Shown: positions 1-9,019 of the stretch, piece by piece
Position numbering within the stretch: position 1 is the stretch's first letter
Layout: each line of letters opens with the position of its first letter
Assembly: GCA_003427395.1 (NCBI GenBank)
Contig: BFEA01000024.1
Coordinates: 5,005,062 to 5,027,285 of the forward strand
DNA: 22,224 bases
Direction: 5' to 3'
Origin: Chara braunii
Taxonomy: Eukaryota; Streptophyta; Charophyceae; Charales; Characeae
Program-made: the position numbers and the translations under genes
Notes under the pieces: model-generated
Databases searched by the model: none
Told to the model about the DNA's origin: nothing
What the model saw: only the letters and a program-made list of their open reading frames with translations

Positions 1-94
<94 letters not shown>
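1..94. repeat. (GA)n dinucleotide microsatellite
   Basis: Uninterrupted GA repeat of about 47 units at the left edge, so it may continue outside the window. A perfect tract this long is typical of nuclear eukaryotic DNA. It is followed at once by unique sequence. Confidence 0.99.
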
Positions 95-98
<4 letters not shown>

Positions 99-186
99 GA
101 CGTCGGGCTCTTTCGCCACTATGCTGAAGGGGTGTTATATCTCCCCACGTTCCCAGCACGTCAGCCATTCAGCGAGCACAGTGTCG

Positions 187-216
187 GCCCGAATACCCTT
201 ACAAGGGTATTTGGGC
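187..216. repeat. Palindrome, ATACCCTT core family, member 1
   Basis: Inverted repeat with 14-base arms around a 2-base AC centre. The inner arms AATACCCTT (192-200) and AAGGGTATT (203-211) are perfect. A G-T pair (191/212) joins them to outer arms GCCC (187-190) and GGGC (213-216). The inner core recurs at 225-254 and 19258-19283 with different outer arms. Confidence 0.9.
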
Positions 217-224
217 ACGTTGTT

Positions 225-254
225 GGCGCGAATACCCTTACAAGGGTATCCGCC
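225..254. repeat. Palindrome, ATACCCTT core family, member 2
   Basis: Same 18-base core as the neighbour at 187-216: ATACCCTT (232-239), AC, AAGGGTAT (242-249). It carries different, still complementary outer arms, GGCG (225-228) and CGCC (251-254). Eight bases separate the two elements. Confidence 0.9.
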
Positions 255-882
255 CTGGTTTTTGCAAATGACAGAAAGTAATGTTTGTTCAGAACTTGAG
301 TGTACCGTGCGAAGTCGTGGTCATGTTTGGTTCGCGCTAACTGGAAGGTTGACCGGGAGCAAAGTGTGTGTGGGCGCGCAGTTTTGAGGTGCGCGTGATG
401 AATTTTTCCCTTGATGCTATGGAGTCGGCATGTCCACCGACTACATTTTTGGCTTTGATTACAACTAGGATAAGTGTTTTTTTTTGTTGACCATGGTGCA
501 CCTGCGTTCAAGAGGTATGCGACATCGATAGGGGAATTGCTAGGTGGCGGCACACTTGTGCGGCATGTGCGACGGTAGCCAAAGGGAAAAATCTACCCCT
601 CTGTACAACAAGGGCCGGGGCGTAGGAACCGTAGACGCGAGCAGTGGCTACCGCGCGGCATCATGGGGCGTGTGCGCTCATACGGAAGATGTCATTAGGC
701 GGTAGTGCTACCTTGGGGCGCTGGTTGGAGCACGCGAAAGGGGGTAGAACGTGAGTGGTGGCCTCCACGCGGCATTATGGGGCCACCAGTGTGACGTACC
801 GAGTAAGGTCCGGTCCCTGACAGCACGTACGGGGCCTTGGGACTGGAAGGGGAGTCAAGCGGCAGGCTTAACACTGCTGCCG
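255..882. other. Unassigned non-coding stretch before copy A
   Basis: I see no gene. Short overlapping reading frames on both strands look like chance. From about 600 the sequence becomes GC-rich and faintly resembles 10200-10500 (for example a GAGTGGNGGCCT-like phrase), so the duplicated unit may start earlier than the clear alignment at 883. That is not firm by eye. Confidence 0.5.
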
Positions 883-1179
883 CAGGCCCAGGCTGGCCAC
901 AGTTACCATCCATATACAGGTTGGCGTTGGCCAACCCATGTTGGGGCTTAGCCCTATTGGTTATAGCACTGAATTTTCACCAGGTGTATCCCGGGATTGA
1001 GGCCAGCAGCAGCAGCAGAGCAATGGAGGAGCGCATTGGAGTGAGCCGAGGGGTTGAGGGTCCTGTGGGATTATCCTCCTCGGCTTTTTGCGGGGGGTTT
1101 CCAGCCGCGGGCCCGCGCGGTAGGACCAAGTACCAATGGTCCTGTCTCCCCATCCGTTTCTTTAATTACTATCCTTGAG

Positions 1180-1230
1180 AGTTAAATTTTCAGATTTATT
1201 TTTCCTAAATTTTTATTTTTTCTTGCTAGT
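1180..1230. repeat. T-rich tract of copy A leader
   Basis: Pyrimidine- and T-rich stretch equivalent in position to the T26 plus AT-rich tract at 10771-10860 in copy B. It ends in TTTTCTTGCTAG, which resembles a splice acceptor, but no partner exon can be supported. Confidence 0.7.
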
Positions 1231-1241
1231 TGGGACCAGGT

Positions 1242-1263
1242 CCGGTCCCGGTACCGGGACCGG
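1242..1263. repeat. Perfect 22-bp palindrome
   Basis: Perfect self-complementary sequence centred on GGTACC, running from CCGGTCCC to GGGACCGG. The copy B equivalent at 10870-10879 keeps only the central 10 bases, CCGGTACCGG. Confidence 0.9.
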
Positions 1264-1284
1264 CCGTGAGGGCCAAAAGCCACG

Positions 1285-1305
1285 TTCAGTGGATACACCA
1301 CTGAA
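1285..1305 (+). repeat. Hairpin, 8-bp perfect stem
   Basis: TTCAGTGG (1285-1292) and CCACTGAA (1298-1305) flank the loop ATACA. In copy B (about 10914-10932) the loop-proximal bases are retained but the stem is shorter and partly broken. A second hairpin follows in both copies: TGTCCC/GGGACA at about 1326-1345 in A, TGTCC/GGGACA at about 10956-10970 in B. Confidence 0.75.
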
Positions 1306-1848
1306 CTGTGGAAGTACAATCAGAATGTCCCAGTCATTCGGGACATCTGGTAAGATTGGAACGATACAGAGAATCTTGGCGTGGCCCCTTCATCAGGATG
1401 ACACGCATAAATCAAGGTAAGCAGGCACCTTTCTCCTACGAAGCGGTTCTCTGTCATCCGACCGCTGCTATCTGCGCTACGGGGACGGGGCGCATAGGTG
1501 AGGGGGAGAAAGTGAGCCTGTATCCGGACGCGGACCTGGGTTAGGAACAGTCAAAGTAGAGGAGGTGGGAGGGTCGGACATGGTGGAGTAGAAAGGCATG
1601 GCGGAAGGAGGAAGCCATGTCCCTCTCACCCCTCGTCTGGTTTTGGTAGGAGGCTAGTAACGGGCAGCAAGCGAGAGGCGGCAAGGCAGACACCGGGGCC
1701 GAACGGCAGCACTGCGTAACGCAGGACGACGGGCAGCAGCAAGCGAAGACAGGCAGAGGGGGAAGGAGTGCAGACGGGCCTGGTCGGACACCGACGCCGG
1801 ATGCGTGCACAGACAGCGGGCAGCGTGGGCTAGCGTGAAGGAGGCCGA

Positions 1849-1873
1849 ACCTGGCCAACAAACTACGCCAGGT
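1849..1873 (+). repeat. Family 2 hairpin
   Basis: Seven-base stem ACCTGGC (1849-1855) / GCCAGGT (1867-1873) followed by the family tail GCAGTCGAGG. Confidence 0.75.
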
Positions 1874-1964
1874 GCAGTCGAGGAGAGGGATGTCGGAGAG
1901 AGGACTGCGGGGAGCACCATGGGACTGCTGTGATAGGAGGTCGCGCTTATAGCTGGTGAATGAA

Positions 1965-1987
1965 CCCAGGCGCAGTCCCGCGCCGGG
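1965..1987 (+). repeat. Family 2 hairpin with bulged A
   Basis: CCC, bulged A (1968), GGCGC pairs with GCGCC (1980-1984) and GGG (1985-1987). The tail is TACATTCGAAG. The bulged A is also present in the copy B members at 11415-11439 and 11586-11606. Confidence 0.75.
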
Positions 1988-2703
1988 TACATTCGAAGAT
2001 TGGAAGGACGAGCAACGAGGGAGAATAGCCGCTATTGGACGCAGAGTGGCCTGGAGGTAGCAGGAGCTACATTACAGGTAGTGGAGACGAAGGGCGCAGC
2101 ACAACGAGAAGGGAAGCATCAGAGACAATAACAAAAGGGAGAGTGAATCTGGATGTAGGACTGAGCGAGGTGCAGTCGGTGATGAAGAAGGAGGGAGGAA
2201 GATTAGTGCTCTCTCCCGTTCTTTGAGGGGAACGAACGATTGAAAACTCGTTTCAAACATTTTGGGACAGCGCGAAACGGGTGGCACGGTCAGATTTGGC
2301 AAAGGGATAGTGAATGAGGCGGGGCACGAGAAAGAAGGTGCGTCGGAGCTATGGCGGGGAGTGAAGGAGGGGGAGAGAAAACGACATAATTCGGCCATTT
2401 CATGACCGATTCTTACAGTTCAAAATGCGGTACTAAGTTTTTTTGATGTTGTGGCTAGTGTCGGGATTAGTGGGCCAGAATCGGGGCTAGTAAAGAAACT
2501 GGGTGCGCCGAGGCCATGGCGGATACCGGAGATGGCAAGTGAGAAAAGGAGTAGCCCGCCCACTCTTGACGAAAACGAGCAGGGGAAGGCTCCTAAGTAG
2601 GGGGTTCGGATAGAACGAGTGCGGTGGTGAAGATGGATTGGCGAATGATGGAGTATAGTGGAGGGAAAAGTGAAGAAGAGAGGGGACAAAAAAAATGCAT
2701 GAA

Positions 2704-2725
2704 CCTGGCTGAGTTCTGTGCCAGG
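2704..2725 (+). repeat. Family 2 hairpin
   Basis: CCTGGC (2704-2709) pairs with GCCAGG (2720-2725) around a 10-base loop. The tail is ATGCATTCGAAA. Confidence 0.75.
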
Positions 2726-3216
2726 ATGCATTCGAAATCGGAGGGGTGAGTATGGCGAAAAGGGGGAGCCGTAGCTCGCTCGTTTCTTATCGGATTCGGG
2801 CGGGGTTGGGAGTGTTGAGGGAGGAGTGGTGAAGCGAGCGCTGCAAGTAAAGTGGTTGGGGTGGTTGGTGCCGGCAAGGGGGCAGCGGACAGGATGGCGC
2901 TGACAGTGAGGTTGGCAAGCAGGGGAGGAGTGACTGACGGCTCGATCTCACACATGGGGCACCTTAAAAGTGGAGCATGAATCGGGACGGGGCTTTGCAC
3001 CGGGTGCGAGAGGACTGGCGGAAGAGGAGCGAGCTATGGCGGAGGTGAAGGATGCATGTCCCGGCCGTGCCTTGATGAACCTGAGCGGGGGAACATGGTA
3101 GACGAGGATTTGGGATCAGGCGAACCCAGACCCAACATTAGTTTGAGTGGGAGGAGAGTTAGTAGAAGAAAAGAGGCAGAGAGAGAGAGAGAGGTGGAGA
3201 AGGGAAGAGTGCATAG

Positions 3217-3246
3217 CTCGCCCGATTCTTGGTGGAATCAGGCGAG
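3217..3246 (+). repeat. Family 3 double-stem hairpin
   Basis: CTCGCC (3217-3222) / GGCGAG (3241-3246) encloses GATTC (3224-3228) / GAATC (3235-3239). Both stems are perfect. Confidence 0.75.
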
Positions 3247-3386
3247 AGGAGATGCAAACCTGATACAGTGGGTCTAGGGGAACTCGAATCTGAGGTCAGA
3301 TTAGCATTAAACTTAGTATAGAAGTAGTTAGATAGAAAAAACGTTGCGCAGAGGTGCCGAGAGAGAGCGGAGGTGATGAGGAAAAA

Positions 3387-3398
3387 GGAGATATCTCC
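3387..3398. repeat. Perfect 12-bp palindrome
   Basis: GGAGATATCTCC lies directly before a family 3 hairpin (CTCG 3399-3402 / CGAG 3417-3420). Confidence 0.8.
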
Positions 3399-4991
3399 CT
3401 CGTTCCTCAACCGAATCGAGCAAATAAGGACTCGATTATGGGGTTTTGAGACATTGCGAGTATGATGGTAGCATTAGTTTTCGCAGGAAGTTGGTAGATT
3501 GGTCGGCATAGGTTATTGGAGCTGCACGGTCAGCCGGGACTGATAGAGCTATGATAGGGAGCCAGAGAAGACTGAGACGGGAGACCAAGGAGAATGTCAC
3601 AACAGGAAGGGGGGGTTGTAGGAAGCAAGGACAGAGCATGAGGAAGGGAATGGGCGACAACAGGGTGGGGAGAATTTTATCGTAATATGGTAGGGTACGT
3701 AGTCACTTTCCAGCGGTAGGTTCATTCGAAATTTTTAGTCATTCTACCGACCAGAGTAATGTGAAACAGGCTGTGGAGCTGGAGGTTTGGCTATTGCGGG
3801 GGTGTTCGTTCATAGTCAGTTGTTGGCAGCCCCTACTAGCCCGTAGTTTCTAGGCTCCGTCATGCAGCAAGAGACTTATGAACCTGGCTGTCAAGCTGGC
3901 CAGATGCATTAGAAAGGATGAGGACGATTTCCGCCCCTATGTTGTTCATAGGAGCTAGCCTCCCAGTGCATTGGAAGGGAGCTCAGTTAACGAATACACA
4001 AGGGGCGGGAGCGGTCGAGATACCGTCGTAAGCTCATTGCGAATCTATTCTCGTTTTGTGCATCTGGTGGATGGAGGAAGGGTCATCCTCGAATGGCACA
4101 GCTAGTGAGTGGCGTAGTTCGGGCTGTTGCAACAACTGTGGTGTGGATGCTGCTTTTTTGTGATCATCTGCGAGGTGGGAGTACCATAGAGTGTTCGTAC
4201 TCGTAAACAGTCCTCGTAGTCATATCACAGATGGTAGCTTTCTGCGTCAAGGTAGTGGCCGCTCCACGTTTTACTATGCTTATCCCCCCGGGGCTGTTGT
4301 ATTCACACAAATACGGTTGTTGTGACACAGGCCGACGTGTTGCTGCCGAACCCGTTCAGGGGCTGCTTTTTTGCTGTTGCGGGGCGTGAGCTAACGGGTG
4401 GCAAATTGTTTAGGCCACCTTACCAAAGTTGTTGGGTGTTTAGGTGGTGTGTGAATTACTATTGGTTCATGCTGTTGTTTCTCTGTTTAGCCATACTACT
4501 GCTAAAATCTAACCTAGTTGAGATTGCTACAAGCTTGAGGTCAGCTGCTGCTAGCTCAGAGATATTACGGGGCCCCTCCGGTAAAGGTGTTGTTGAGCTT
4601 CCCACCTTGAGGCCATAACCTACTACCGGGGGGGGCTGTTTAGCTGTGCTAAAGACAATACATGGACTGCAGTCACGGAGCACTAGGTATCACTCGTAGG
4701 TGGGCTAGGCTCTACTACGTTGGGCTACTTCGCCGTTGTGCATTTGCTGGGCGCCGTCAACTGCTTTCGGTATGCAGCGTTATGAAATTGCTGGGCACGG
4801 ACACTGAAGTTTCACTGGGCACCTGGCACCTGCTGCTCCTCTTCCATATATACTGGTTACACACTGCTGGGCGCAGAGCTGTACACTACGCCATTCTGTG
4901 GCGCAGAGGGGGGTGTGGCTGTGTATTGCGGCACCTCGCCCGCATCGGAATAGAGGACCGGTAAGATGGCTGTCACTATCTGTGGGCTATG

Positions 4992-5018
4992 AGGCTTGCT
5001 TGGGGCAGCAGCAAGCCT
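4992..5018. repeat. Hairpin, 9-bp perfect stem
   Basis: AGGCTTGCT (4992-5000) pairs perfectly with AGCAAGCCT (5010-5018) around a 9-base loop. Confidence 0.85.
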
Positions 5019-5064
5019 ATTGAGGACTGTTACATCAACTGTCATTCCTGTTAGAGCAAGCGGC

Positions 5065-5082
5065 CACAGCCTACAGGCTGTG
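5065..5082. repeat. Near-perfect 18-bp palindrome
   Basis: CACAGCCT, AC, AGGCTGTG: 8-base perfect arms with a 2-base centre, about 50 bases after the hairpin at 4992-5018. The tight centre suits a DNA palindrome better than a simple RNA stem-loop. Confidence 0.85.
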
Positions 5083-6029
5083 TGCCGTTATGCCTTCGCT
5101 GAACCGCGGCAGTGCAGCCCTACTACGCAGTCCATACCTCGTTCAGTTTTCATAGTAGGACTTTGCGGTGCACTGCGCTGACCTTTAGCAGGGCGCGGCG
5201 GTGGGGGACAACTGCTGTCTTGTGGACGCTGCGTCCTTGTTATACCATTGTGTATGGCGTTGGGCATCACTGAGTCCTTGCCATACGAGGCTGTGGCGGG
5301 TCGCATACGCTATTACGGGCGCGACTACCGTACATGTTGACCGCGCGGATGGCTGAACTGTTGCTGATCCCATCGGTACTTACGCACGCAATTTCGGCAG
5401 GCTTTGGAGTTGACTGCACAGTTCGGCATCACGGACTGGCGACTTCGACTGTGTTTTTTGGGATGAGCTCTGCGGTCTAAGTTGGGTGCTGTTACTATAC
5501 TGGGCACTGCTTTAGGCACTGCTAGTGAAAGCAGCACTGTTCCCCCTGTAGGCAGCTCCCATGCGCACTGTATGTCGCTGCTACAGCAACTGTGCCATCA
5601 CTGTTTCTTTCGGAGGCTGCAGTTGCAGGCTGTATACTGGGGGAACTCTTATTGGGCTGCTGCGGCGGTGTGCCGAAGCTGTTCCTCTTTGCAGCAGGGC
5701 TGCCTTTGCTGTGACTTGGAAGGGTAATCAGGTGGTGCAAGGAGGTTACCGCTGAGGGGACAGGCTACCACAACACACAGTCTGTGCGTTGCTGTGCTCT
5801 TAGTGAGCTATGGCGGCGCCACCATGCTACGCACCCATGATCTATTGGGCTTCCGATTAGTGACGTCTGCTGTGCACCTCGTTGAGTACCGACTGTGCAC
5901 GACCGTGGGCTCAGAGGAGTAAGCCGGCCGTGCGTGAGGGCTATTCCTGGGATTTGGAGACCTGTCTGGGGACTCGTGTAGTGCAGTCCGGCCGTGGTTC
6001 TGATCGACTTTTGCCGCGTTTTCTTGACC

Positions 6030-6300
6030 ACCATTGCGGGGCCCTCAAGAGATTCCAGACTTCAAGGTCCTCTCATTGTGAGGTTGAGTGCACCTTTCTT
6101 GTATCTGAGAGTCTGAACTTTCTTTCGCTGCCCTTCTCAGTCCAAGTCTAGTCTTGTGGTTCTGAGAGGAAGGCGGCAGGTGGGATTGCAACCCGTAGGT
6201 CCGCGCCAAGGCCTCTGTGGGAGGTTTGCCCCACCGATTGCGAGAGCTCTGCCGGAACCCAGGCGGGGTTCTGGAGGCAGGGAACACTCATGTACAAGCT
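6030..6300 (+). repeat. Conserved GC-rich block, copy A
   Basis: Highly similar to 13979-14243. It holds a hairpin CCGGAACCC / GGGTTCTGG (about 6252-6274) in which one pair is G-T. In copy B the same positions read CCGGAGCC / GGTTTTGG and still pair through G-T. A second stem, AGGCCTC / GAGGTTT, at about 6211-6229 also uses G-T pairs. Frames do not stay open in both copies. Confidence 0.75.
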
Positions 6301-6603
6301 CGTTAACCCGTGTGATCCCTTCCCCTAACTATTATCCTTGGGCTATATGATTATGATTATGAAAGGATATTACTTTTTCTTTTGTTACGTATGTCAGGAC
6401 ATGCTTTGTAAAGGTAAATCAATAAGTATATGAGAGATCAGATATCTTCTGAGTGAATTCAGACAAAATAAACTGGGGGAAAGTGGGATGAAGGTGTATT
6501 GCATGCTTTGACCAGGTCAACCCAAGACTGAGCTCCTCTAAGTTGATGTGGGCTCATTGTTGTGTTTTATTTATGCTTGCTGGGCGGATTGTATGCTTTT
6601 GAG

Positions 6604-7727
6604 GACTGGGCCTATCCTAAGTTGGACGGACCAATCGCTGTTTTCTTTTGGAGCTTCTGAACAGGATTGGATGTCTCCCTAAATTGGGAAGGCTCAGAAT
6701 CCTGATGTTTTTTTTGCGGGTTGCTGAAAACAGAGTTGGGGATATTCTAAGTTGCGTAGAACCGGTTCTGCTTGTGTTTCTTCTGAGGGGGACAAGGGTA
6801 TGAGGCTGAGCGTACCATTAAGTTAGGGCGGCTCAGTCATAAGCCATGAACAAAAGGGTTAGCCAAAAGTATATAATTTTGATATACATTATACGAACCT
6901 ATACCATCTGGCAGACCGGGCACCCTAAGTTGGGAAATCCAGTCAGTAAGTCAGGTAGAACAAAAAGAAGAAAAAAACTATGAAGAATATAATGAAGGTA
7001 ACCTGGGCAGGCTGAGCGTACCCTTAAGTTAGGGCGGTTCGGTCTTATGCTCATAATAATACAAAGGATCAGAGAGTTAATATAAACTTGTTTTATTTTC
7101 TCTTCTAAACACGAGGCAGGATTGGATGTCTCCCTAAGTCGGGTAGGTCTGATCATCTGCCTAATAAAAGAGAAACATATAAAGTTTGTGCAAGTATCGC
7201 TGGTTGTTCTAAGCGTACCCTTAAGTTAGGGTGACTTAGTCATATGTCGTTTGTACTTTATTCAGGCAGATTATGTCTTATGTACTTAAACCGTTTAAGC
7301 TAGCTAGGCGTACCCTTAAGTCAGGGCGGCCTAGTGATTTGCTCTTGTCGTTGATGTTATGTAGGTTGGACGTACCCTTAAGTTAGGGCGATCTGACCAT
7401 TCGTCGTTCGTATTTGTTTTAGGCAGATTAGACACACCCCTAAGTTGGGGCAGCCTAATCCTATGCCCTATGTAACTTTGTGTAAGGCTGGCTAGACATA
7501 CCCTTAAGTTAGGGCAGTCTAGTCTTATGCTTTATGTCGTCAGTTAAACAGAAGTCAGACGTACCCTTAAGTTAGGGCGGTCTGGTCATATGTTTTATAA
7601 CTAACTAGAGTTTATCTGGAGTTGGGCATACCCTTAAGTTAGAGCAGTCCAGTAGTGCGTACTCTTACTTGTTTACTTAGGCAGGTTGGGCATACCCTTA
7701 AGTTAGGGCCTTGTCTAATCCTATGCC
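6604..7727 (+). repeat. Array of about 15 TAAGTT-loop hairpins, copy A
   Basis: Repeated quasi-palindromes share an inner stem around TAAGTT, most often CCCT-TAAGTT-AGGG, then a small internal loop, then outer arms that differ in every unit but remain complementary. Well defined units: 6663-6703, 6731-6770, 6806-6836, 7011-7043, 7209-7239, 7304-7334, 7364-7398, 7426-7460, 7490-7524, 7554-7586, 7622-7652, 7684-7720. Weaker ones lie at 6604-6635, about 6912-6945 and about 7092-7155. Spacing is irregular at first and settles to roughly 60-66 bases from 7304 on. Example outer arms are CTAGGC/GCCTAG, CTAGAC/GTCTAG, GATTAG/CTAATC. Two units (7426 and 7684) add a further GGCA/TGCC pair outside. Non-Watson-Crick positions are mostly G-T on the + strand, suggesting a + strand RNA. 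Confidence 0.9.
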
Positions 7728-8134
7728 ATAAGTGAGGGGGGTTTTCTAAAGGGAAGAACTGAATGATCTAATGAACTCCTTGGGCAAATTGATGTGGGAT
7801 GTGAGAGATGTATGTGTATGCATGCTTATGGGTTCTCACTTGGGGCGTCTTTTCGATAGGATAGTTGCTTTAGATGCTCGCCAAGTGCTGGAGCCATAGG
7901 TAGATTAGATGGATCATGGGAGGGAGAACTTGGGATAAAGATAGGACTGACCCTGCTAGGAGTTAGGATCAATGCTAGCCCACAATCTCATTTAGAGATT
8001 ATGCAGGTCGTCGTTGATGCTGAATTATCAAGCGGGTGTCAAGAGTTAGTCCCAAGTATAGTTTGTTTTGTCTTTCTGTCTTTTCAGCTTTGTACGAATC
8101 TTGGCAGTCTCTTTTTCCTACAGGGAGCGCTGCC

Positions 8135-8187
8135 AAAATTTCTACAAATCTGAAAGAGTTGGTTATTTTTGGGCTTGTAGAAATTTT
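8135..8187. repeat. Hairpin, 13-bp perfect stem
   Basis: AAAATTTCTACAA (8135-8147) pairs perfectly with TTGTAGAAATTTT (8175-8187). Its left arm lies inside a direct repeat containing GCGCTGCC and AAATTTC that recurs about 90 bases on (8202-8235). The second copy itself folds via ACG/CGT-type arms. Copy B has the same arrangement at 16501-16625, with a degraded long stem. Confidence 0.85.
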
Positions 8188-8882
8188 AAAAAGACACTTT
8201 TCCTTACGGGAAGCGCTGCCGAAATTTCGTAGAATTTGAGGAGGTAGAATATTTTTCAGCTAGGGGTTACTTAGTAGATTCGTCCTGGCTAAGGGAGATA
8301 TTCAGTGGCTTGTTACTAGTAGAGAAGCTAGGTTACGACAAGAGGAATCTTCTCCCCTTGACATAAACATAAGTACTACTTTTCTTTGACCTGTACTGTG
8401 ATGCAGGTTTTCGTGTTTTCGCTTGAAGGCTTGACATGTTCAGCCTGTTCCTTAAAAATGATTACTCTTCTGTTATCACTGATAACAGGTCGGTTGTCAA
8501 TTCGTCGGTTTACGACTCAACCCCAATTCACTCTCAATTCTCTACCTAAAAAGACTTTAGCCCTGGTGATTTTATTGTTTTGTTAAGATTTCACCCAGAC
8601 TTTTATTGAATGGCCATTTAACAAAGGTACTGAGTATTTAATTATGGTTGGTTGGCTGGAGGTTGGGGTTTGCATGACTAAAGCAAAGGGGTATGAGTAT
8701 GGAGACTGGTTGGAGTTGACTCCGTGTAGTGCGTGGACTTTTTTTTGACTCTTTGATGTGATTGCAGGTGTGGTCTGTGGCTCGAATTAGTGGATTGGAC
8801 TGTCTACGATCTCACCTGTATATATGGCTATGAGGAGTCTCATTGTGATTGTGAGATGTGATCGTCATATATCTATTCCCTG

Positions 8883-8903
8883 TATATATATATATATATA
8901 TAT
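8883..8903. repeat. (TA)n microsatellite
   Basis: About ten TA units followed by the alternating purine-pyrimidine TGTGCATGCATACGCATG. Absent at the equivalent place in copy B. Confidence 0.95.
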
Positions 8904-9019
8904 GTGCATGCATACGCATGTGGTGTTCGCGCGGCCTAGTGTGGCCGTGTGCAAGGGTTGGACAGATTATACCTTGAGAGAAAAGGAAGATCCTCTTTGA
9001 CCTTTTGCTTTTTAGAATT

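Larger units (their letters stand above)
1560..3660 (+). repeat. Purine-rich zone of copy A built from hairpin modules
   Basis: About 2.1 kb strongly enriched in G and A on the + strand. Two recurrent hairpins are scattered through it. Family 2 is a CCTGG...CCAGG stem followed by a tail close to RTRCATTCGAAR: 1849-1873, 1965-1987, 2704-2725, weaker forms near 2149-2175 and 3258-3290, and further members at 3712-3756 and 3883-3903 beyond the zone. Family 3 is a CTCGC...GCGAG-type stem, often with an inner GATTC/GAATC or CGTTC/GAACG stem: 2215-2235, 2774-2806, 3217-3246, 3399-3420. A tail like ACTCGATTATGGGGTTTTG follows some copies (2240s, 3428). Long pyrimidine-strand open frames here are low-complexity Ser/Pro/Leu and look spurious. 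Confidence 0.75.
3661..6029. other. CTG-rich, palindrome-dense non-coding zone of copy A
   Basis: About 2.4 kb with frequent GCTGTT, CTGCTG and ACTGTT words. The counterpart is 11761-13978, in the same order but too diverged for me to align by eye. Many short inverted repeats are present; the strongest are annotated separately. Reading frames on both strands are short and of similar length, so none is supported as a gene. Confidence 0.6.
7728..9019. other. Conserved AT-rich non-coding zone of copy A
   Basis: Aligns well with 16115-17165 in copy B as far as about 8800, then the copies differ (a TA repeat here, a large insertion in B). No gene is seen. The open frame at 8036-8239 is shared with copy B only over about 38 codons, and that stretch coincides with inverted repeats. 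Confidence 0.65.

Noticed and set aside
1405-1425. Donor-like AAG|GTAAGC in copy A and GTAAGTAC near 11098 in copy B
   Set aside because: Roughly equivalent places but not the same aligned base, with no coding flanks.
6900-7460. Interstitial telomeric repeats (CCCTAA words)
   Set aside because: The words occur only inside the TAAGTT-loop hairpins and are never tandem.
7304-7727. CRISPR-like array (palindromic repeats at 60-66 base spacing)
   Set aside because: The repeats differ in their arms, the spacers are themselves conserved between copies A and B, no cas-like frame is present, and the DNA looks eukaryotic.
6604-7727. MicroRNA cluster
   Set aside because: Stems are too short (hairpins about 30-45 bases in total) for canonical precursors.
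6604-7727. Hammerhead or other self-cleaving ribozymes in the hairpin zones
   Set aside because: I looked for the CTGATGA plus GAAA core and did not find a matching arrangement.
8036-8239. 67-codon frame with a peptide stretch shared with 16443-16631
   Set aside because: Shared for only about 38 codons, then frameshifted; coincides with direct and inverted repeats.
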